From contig MU128912.1 of assembly GCA_014904985.1 (NCBI GenBank), forward strand, positions 467,368-531,367: a stretch of DNA of 64,000 nucleotides. Direction: 5' to 3'. Position numbers and translations under genes: made by a program. This document shows, piece after piece, positions 59,689 through 64,000 of this stretch (the stretch's first letter is position 1; each line of letters opens with the position of its first letter). Below the pieces are notes generated by a model that was not told the DNA's origin, did not search any database, and saw only the letters and a list, made by a program, of their open reading frames with translations. The stretch is from Hydnum rufescens UP504. Lineage: Eukaryota > Basidiomycota > Agaricomycetes > Cantharellales > Hydnaceae.

Positions 59689-62069
59689 ATGCCCCCACAG
59701 AAGCCTTCTAAGAGACAACAGTATACTGAGGGGGATGTACAGAGAGCTCTTACTGAGCTGAGAGATGGTGTCTATCGAAATGTGGTTGCTGCTGCTAACA
59801 TCTATCACATCCCTGCCAGAACCCTTTGGTGGCTCCAGCATGGCACAGATGCAACCAGAGAGAAGGCACATCAGCCACAGTGACTCTTAACACCTTCTCA
59901 GGTTAGCAGCCCCCTGGATCATGTTAGATATACTTACAGACTTGGCTTTTCCCAAAAGGAAATATTGCTTCTTGAGTGGATAACCCACCTCGGCTTGCTT
60001 GCCCAGCCACTGGACCAGTGCACAGTTGGACCCTTTGTGAAGGATATATGTGGTACTTTTCCAGGGAAGAATTGGCTATGAAGGTTTCTAGAATGGCACA
60101 AGGACACTGCACTACTGTCACTCCTTAGCCCTAGACCCCAAGTGCACACGATCATTCAATTATTCCACTATACAAGATTATTTTTCAAAACTCAAGGCAA
60201 TACTTGATGAACATGATATCCCTTGGGAAAATGTCTACAATATGGATGAGAAGGGCTGTCAGCTTGGTGGGGGTTGCAAGGGCCATTGTTGTAAATATCT
60301 CTTTGGCCATAATTCCAGGGAGCGATGTCGCATTCGTGATGCAAATCTTGAGCTCATAACTGTGGTTGAGTGTGTAAGCACTGATGGCTTTGCCCTCAAG
60401 CCATACATCATCTTCAAGGCCAAACAACTTCAGCATTCATGGTTTGAGGTGGCAGGGGCTGAGCAGGCTTCTGGGTATTTGAAATCCCCCATACTGGCCA
60501 CCCAATTTCATCAGTCACTGATATAAGAATGCTTTTAGTATTGCTGTGTCAGATAATGGGTGGATTGACAATGACCACTGCGAAAAATGGTTCACCCACA
60601 CATTTTTACTGCAAGCTCAGGCACAAAACACATTGGGCAAGAAGATTCTCCTTATCTGTGATGGACATGGATCACACTGTGCTGGAGACCTTCTCTTCAT
60701 GGCTCATGCCCATGATATCTTGATATTCAGGCTGCCACCACACTGTACACACCATCTCCAGCCTCTAGATGTTGGTATTTTTGGGCCATTTCAAACAATA
60801 TTTTCTGCCAAAGTTGATGAATATGTTGAGTTGCATGGGGATGGTCTCTCAAAGACATCCTTTGTTAAAATCTATCTGGATGCTTGCAACAAGGCTTTCA
60901 TTAGTGGTACAATATGCATGGCTTTTCATAAATGCAGGATAAACCCCTTCAATCTGGACATCTTCAGCAATGCCAAGTTTGCACAGAGCCAGGCCACCTC
61001 CACTATTTCATCTTCCCATCTACCACCTTCCTTCCCAGTTGGGTCAGAAGAGTGGGAACAAGAGTCAGCAGGAATAGACACAGAATCAGACATATCATCT
61101 TACAGTGGTAACTCCCCACCCAGCACTGATGAACATGACAACAATGGTTTCATGGATCCCCTAACACCTCCCCCAATACACAATCATCATGCCATTGCCA
61201 CCCATCCCTTCACCCCCATGGCCTCCTCAGTTCCCATCCCTAAACACATCTCTCCAAGACTTTCAAAAGATGAGCTTGTCAGGATTGCTCAGGAATTATG
61301 AGATTGCAATGATGAGTTGGAAGCCATGGTTCAGAAGGCCAATGCACATGCTGCCATTGTTGGTTGTTGTTATTCTCAGTTGCAAAAACAGATTCACACA
61401 AAGAAAAACACACCTGAAACTTCATGGCAATCATTCTCCACCATGGCATGAGTCTTGAATACCTCCGATGCTTTGGCAATTCTAGCAACTGAGAAGGCTG
61501 CTGAAATTGCCAAGGCTCAGCAGAAAGAAGAGGAAAAGGCAGCAAAGGCAAAGAAAGCAGAGGAGACTCGCCTTGTGAAAGCCAAAAAGTCCATCCTCAA
61601 ATGGGTCACTGTGGCAGCTAAGACTGTCAGGGATTGCGAGGAATCCAAAATCTGGAAAGCAGCCCAGGAGGAAAAGGCACAATTGGCTTGGGCAGCAAAG
61701 GAGGCAAAAGCGAGGTTGGCTCAGGAGGCAAAAGAGAGGAGGGCAGCTGATAAGGAAGAAAGACTCTGTATGAAGGTGGAGGCAGCCATGCAGCAGAAAG
61801 CTGGTAAGGCTGTGGAGAAAATTGCACTTCACAGAAAGAGGAAAAGGGTCAGTGAAGATGAAGGGGCCAACAACAACAAGGAAAATGACTTGGTGCCAAC
61901 AGACTCACCAACTAAACAGGGCCACACTACTTTGCCACAACAGGCAGTCCCGGGCCCTTCTCATCTTCAACCTCACCCTTGGCCACAATGGATTGGGGCT
62001 CAGACAGCCCAACAGATCCTAGTAACACACATAGTGCACCAGCCCTCAGGTATGCAACCAATGAGCTGA
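59689..62069 (+). pseudogene. Decayed pogo/Tc1-type DDE transposase
   Basis: The element encoded a pogo-like transposase. The N-terminal helix-turn-helix (PSKRQQYTEGDVQRALTEL and NVVAAANIYHIPARTLW) starts at 59689. The DDE domain has the three acidic positions NMDEKG (60240), LLICDGHGSHC (60650) and HHLQPLDVGIFGPFQ (60750). An Ala/Lys/Glu-rich coiled coil follows (61490-61850). In-frame TGA stops lie at 59881, 60079, 61299 and 61449. Frame breaks occur near 60120 and 60520-60545. CpG is strongly depleted. It is therefore a dead copy. No matching terminal inverted repeats or target duplication could be pinned down. Confidence 0.85.
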
Positions 62070-62406
62070 TGACATACCCAGGACCTCCCCCACCTCTTGT
62101 CCCCATTACTATGCACAGAGAAGGGCAAGAGGATGAAATGGCAATGGTTTTTCTTGAGCTGGGAATGGGGCAATGAACAAACGAAAGATGGCAATTATGT
62201 GGGTTGCCAAACTGGATGGACTCAAAATGGGTGCTTCATGTGGATTTCTCCTACCTCCCTCAGTTATGCATAGAATCACTTATAATTTGGACAGCTTGTT
62301 AATAGGATTATTTACAATATTCACCCCAAGTTTGAGCACCAATGGACCACCCTGTCATGCACAGGATGGATTTTTGTCACTTTGCAGCAATTACATGGTA
62401 ACACAT

Positions 62407-62654
62407 AGTATTTAATGAATTTCTCTGTCAGTTCACATCCAATCTGCTCAGAACCATGTGTCTAGAAAGCTATTAGAAATACACATCAAATGGTGCTGAG
62501 CATGCCAAGAACAGATCAAAACTGTGCTCTACAGAGTGATATTACTGTTAAAATAAACACCCATCAGTATTTAATGAATTTCTCCATCAGTTTGCATCCA
62601 ATCTGCTTGGAACCACTGCACCCAGAAAGCTGTTAGAAATACACATCAAATGGT
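62407..62654. repeat. Pair of ~88 bp direct repeats downstream of the transposase
   Basis: Positions 62407-62494 and 62566-62654 are the same ~88 bp sequence (AGTATTTAATGAATTTCTC to ACACATCAAATGGT) with about ten differences. Part of the spacer between them (about 62500-62550) also resembles 59205-59260 upstream of the transposase. Confidence 0.75.
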
Positions 62655-62842
62655 ATTAAGAACATTTATTATGGATACAAACTGCTGTCTCTGCATCAAA
62701 TCCCACCCCATGCACTTGTTCCTATTATTAACCAGTGACAAAAACACCTTAACCACTGGACTAGGCTCAGATTAATCTCCAAAACCCAGAGATGTCCCTT
62801 AATTTTGCTTCCCATGAGCTCCAAGATCCATCACAAGACCAG

Positions 62843-63106
62843 TGACATCATGCTCCAACTACTCCACAAGCTCAGCAAATTAGTGACATCATTCCTTTCA
62901 TGATTCCTTTTGTTCTCTTTATGAATGACATCACTATGACATCACACTTTATAGATGACTCAGCTATGACCACATTATGACATCATTTTGTTATTACTCT
63001 TTTGTTCTACTCCACTATGACTCCCCCATGACATCACTATGATCTCATAGCTTTATTACTCTTGTGTTCTTGCTCCATGCACAGCCACCTTCAGAAAGGT
63101 ATATAA
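62843..63106 (+). promoter_or_regulatory. bZIP-type motif array followed by a TATA box
   Basis: TGACATCA occurs six times, at 62843, 62884, 62926, 62937, 62978 and 63029, all in the same orientation. TGACTCA (the Gcn4/AP-1 core) lies at 62956. TATATAA is at 63100-63106. The spacing suits a strong enhancer-promoter such as a retroelement LTR, but no element body could be proven downstream. Confidence 0.5.
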
Positions 63107-64000
63107 GCTAGCAGATTTTCTTGCACCACCCCCATCTCCTCACTCTAGAAATCAACCACTGTCAACTACTGTCAACCATTCTGCATATAATCTAAAGAAC
63201 AGTCTATCTAAAGCCATCTGGAGCTAAGTCATCTTCAAGGTTGTTGAGACCAAGCTACTGGAAGCCCTCTACAAAAAATACTAAATCCAAGGATAGTTGC
63301 AGAACCTAAGTGTTAGTGGTGTATGAGTCCGGCGGGCACCCGGCCTTACTACCATTCTACTTATGTACATACAATGTACCTCTTGTTCCTACTTGACTCT
63401 TTCTTCTCTTTTCTCCTTCTCAAACCAACCCGGTGGAAAGCTTCTCCACTGGAGTTTGGTGCTGCCCCGGTTATAGCTAGATTCGTCTACATTTACGTAA
63501 TCGACTCGCATAGCTAGCCACAGAAAGACCCGAAATGTATCTTTTTTCTCCTCATTCAGGCTGCCATCTGCAGTGTACTGAAACAGTACACTACGGCCTC
63601 TGCACTGAGTGGCATATTACTACTCAGACTCGTAAGCTACGTTATGGTTTACCCCAAGGATACGGTTCCCCGACTCAGCCCCACTCTTGAACCCCTCGTC
63701 GACCCGACTCGTGGAACGACTCGTATCCTAACTGGTGACAGTCACGACCGTAAACCCGGTCCGGAACCCCCACTGGGATTGTCTCGTCATTTTAAGCTCA
63801 ATTCGGATACTACCGAATTAACACTAAGGTTAGAGTTGCTGGACATCCAAGGAAAAGTAAACATAACAAAATACAAGTCAGGAAAGAAGAAAGAAGCATA
63901 CTAATGAGACTAACCAAGCACTGACCAGTCTATAACCCACAGATATCTGCATTTTGACCAGGAGGACATAAACAAGAACACACAAATATCAGTAAATGAA
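63107..64000. other. Unassigned right end of the window
   Basis: CpG-bearing sequence returns at about 63,310 (TGTTAGTGGTGTATGAGTCC), suggesting a junction there, and TG is a plausible first dinucleotide of an LTR. An open frame at 63644-63904 (MVYPKDTVPRLSPTLEPL onward) has no recognised family. A 9 bp inverted repeat (AGTGTACTG-AAA-CAGTACACT) lies at 63572-63592. The element or gene may continue past the window. Confidence 0.35.

Overview
The window looks like a filamentous basidiomycete, most likely an Agaricomycete. Genes are split by many 45-70 bp GT-AG introns, are tightly packed with very short divergent promoters, and include fungal families such as a QDE-1-type RdRP, CCR4, IBA57, COA5, VPS53, an alpha-arrestin and a Lag1 ceramide synthase. 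I assign no species. No tRNA, rRNA or CRISPR was seen. All exon joins were made by eye, so ends are tentative where stated.

The left part (1-29,700) starts with an apparently intact RNA-silencing RNA-dependent RNA polymerase on the + strand (about 414-5481). It is followed by a roughly 21 kb segmental-duplication array (about 5.8-26.6 kb). The repeating module is a Lag1/TLC ceramide synthase (-), divergent from an ABCG half-transporter (+), plus a 5'-truncated cytochrome c peroxidase pseudogene (-). There are five ceramide-synthase copies, three transporter copies (one a 3' fragment) and three peroxidase pseudogenes. Nearly every copy has its own frameshifts. The copy at 25,254-26,564 is the closest to intact. 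A 297 bp TA-flanked, inverted-repeat element (MITE) sits inside one module, and sister modules keep the empty site. The apparently complete parent peroxidase gene lies just right of the array (28,106-29,704, -).

The middle (29.9-58.4 kb) is ordinary single-copy gene space. In order: alpha-arrestin (-), a poorly resolved 32.7-36.1 kb stretch with one possible cysteine-containing gene, CCR4 deadenylase (+), muskelin (-), a Yippee/YPEL5-type protein (-), VPS53 of GARP (+), a single-pass membrane protein (-), a magnesium-chelatase-like protein (+), an SRPK-like kinase with damaged catalytic motifs (-), IBA57 (-), COA5/PET191 (+) and an F-box protein (-). Muskelin and YPEL5 are both subunits of the CTLH/GID ubiquitin ligase in animals and are adjacent here on one strand. 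Three gene pairs share divergent promoters of about 30-105 bp: IBA57/COA5, Yippee/VPS53 and membrane protein/chelatase-like.

The right end (58.5-63.3 kb) changes composition: it is AT-richer and strongly CpG-poor. It holds a decayed pogo-type DDE transposon whose in-frame stops are TGA codons that CpG-to-TpG change would create from CGA. It also holds related direct repeats and a promoter-like block with six TGACATCA motifs before a TATA box. After about 63.3 kb CpG-containing sequence returns and the window ends in unassigned sequence.
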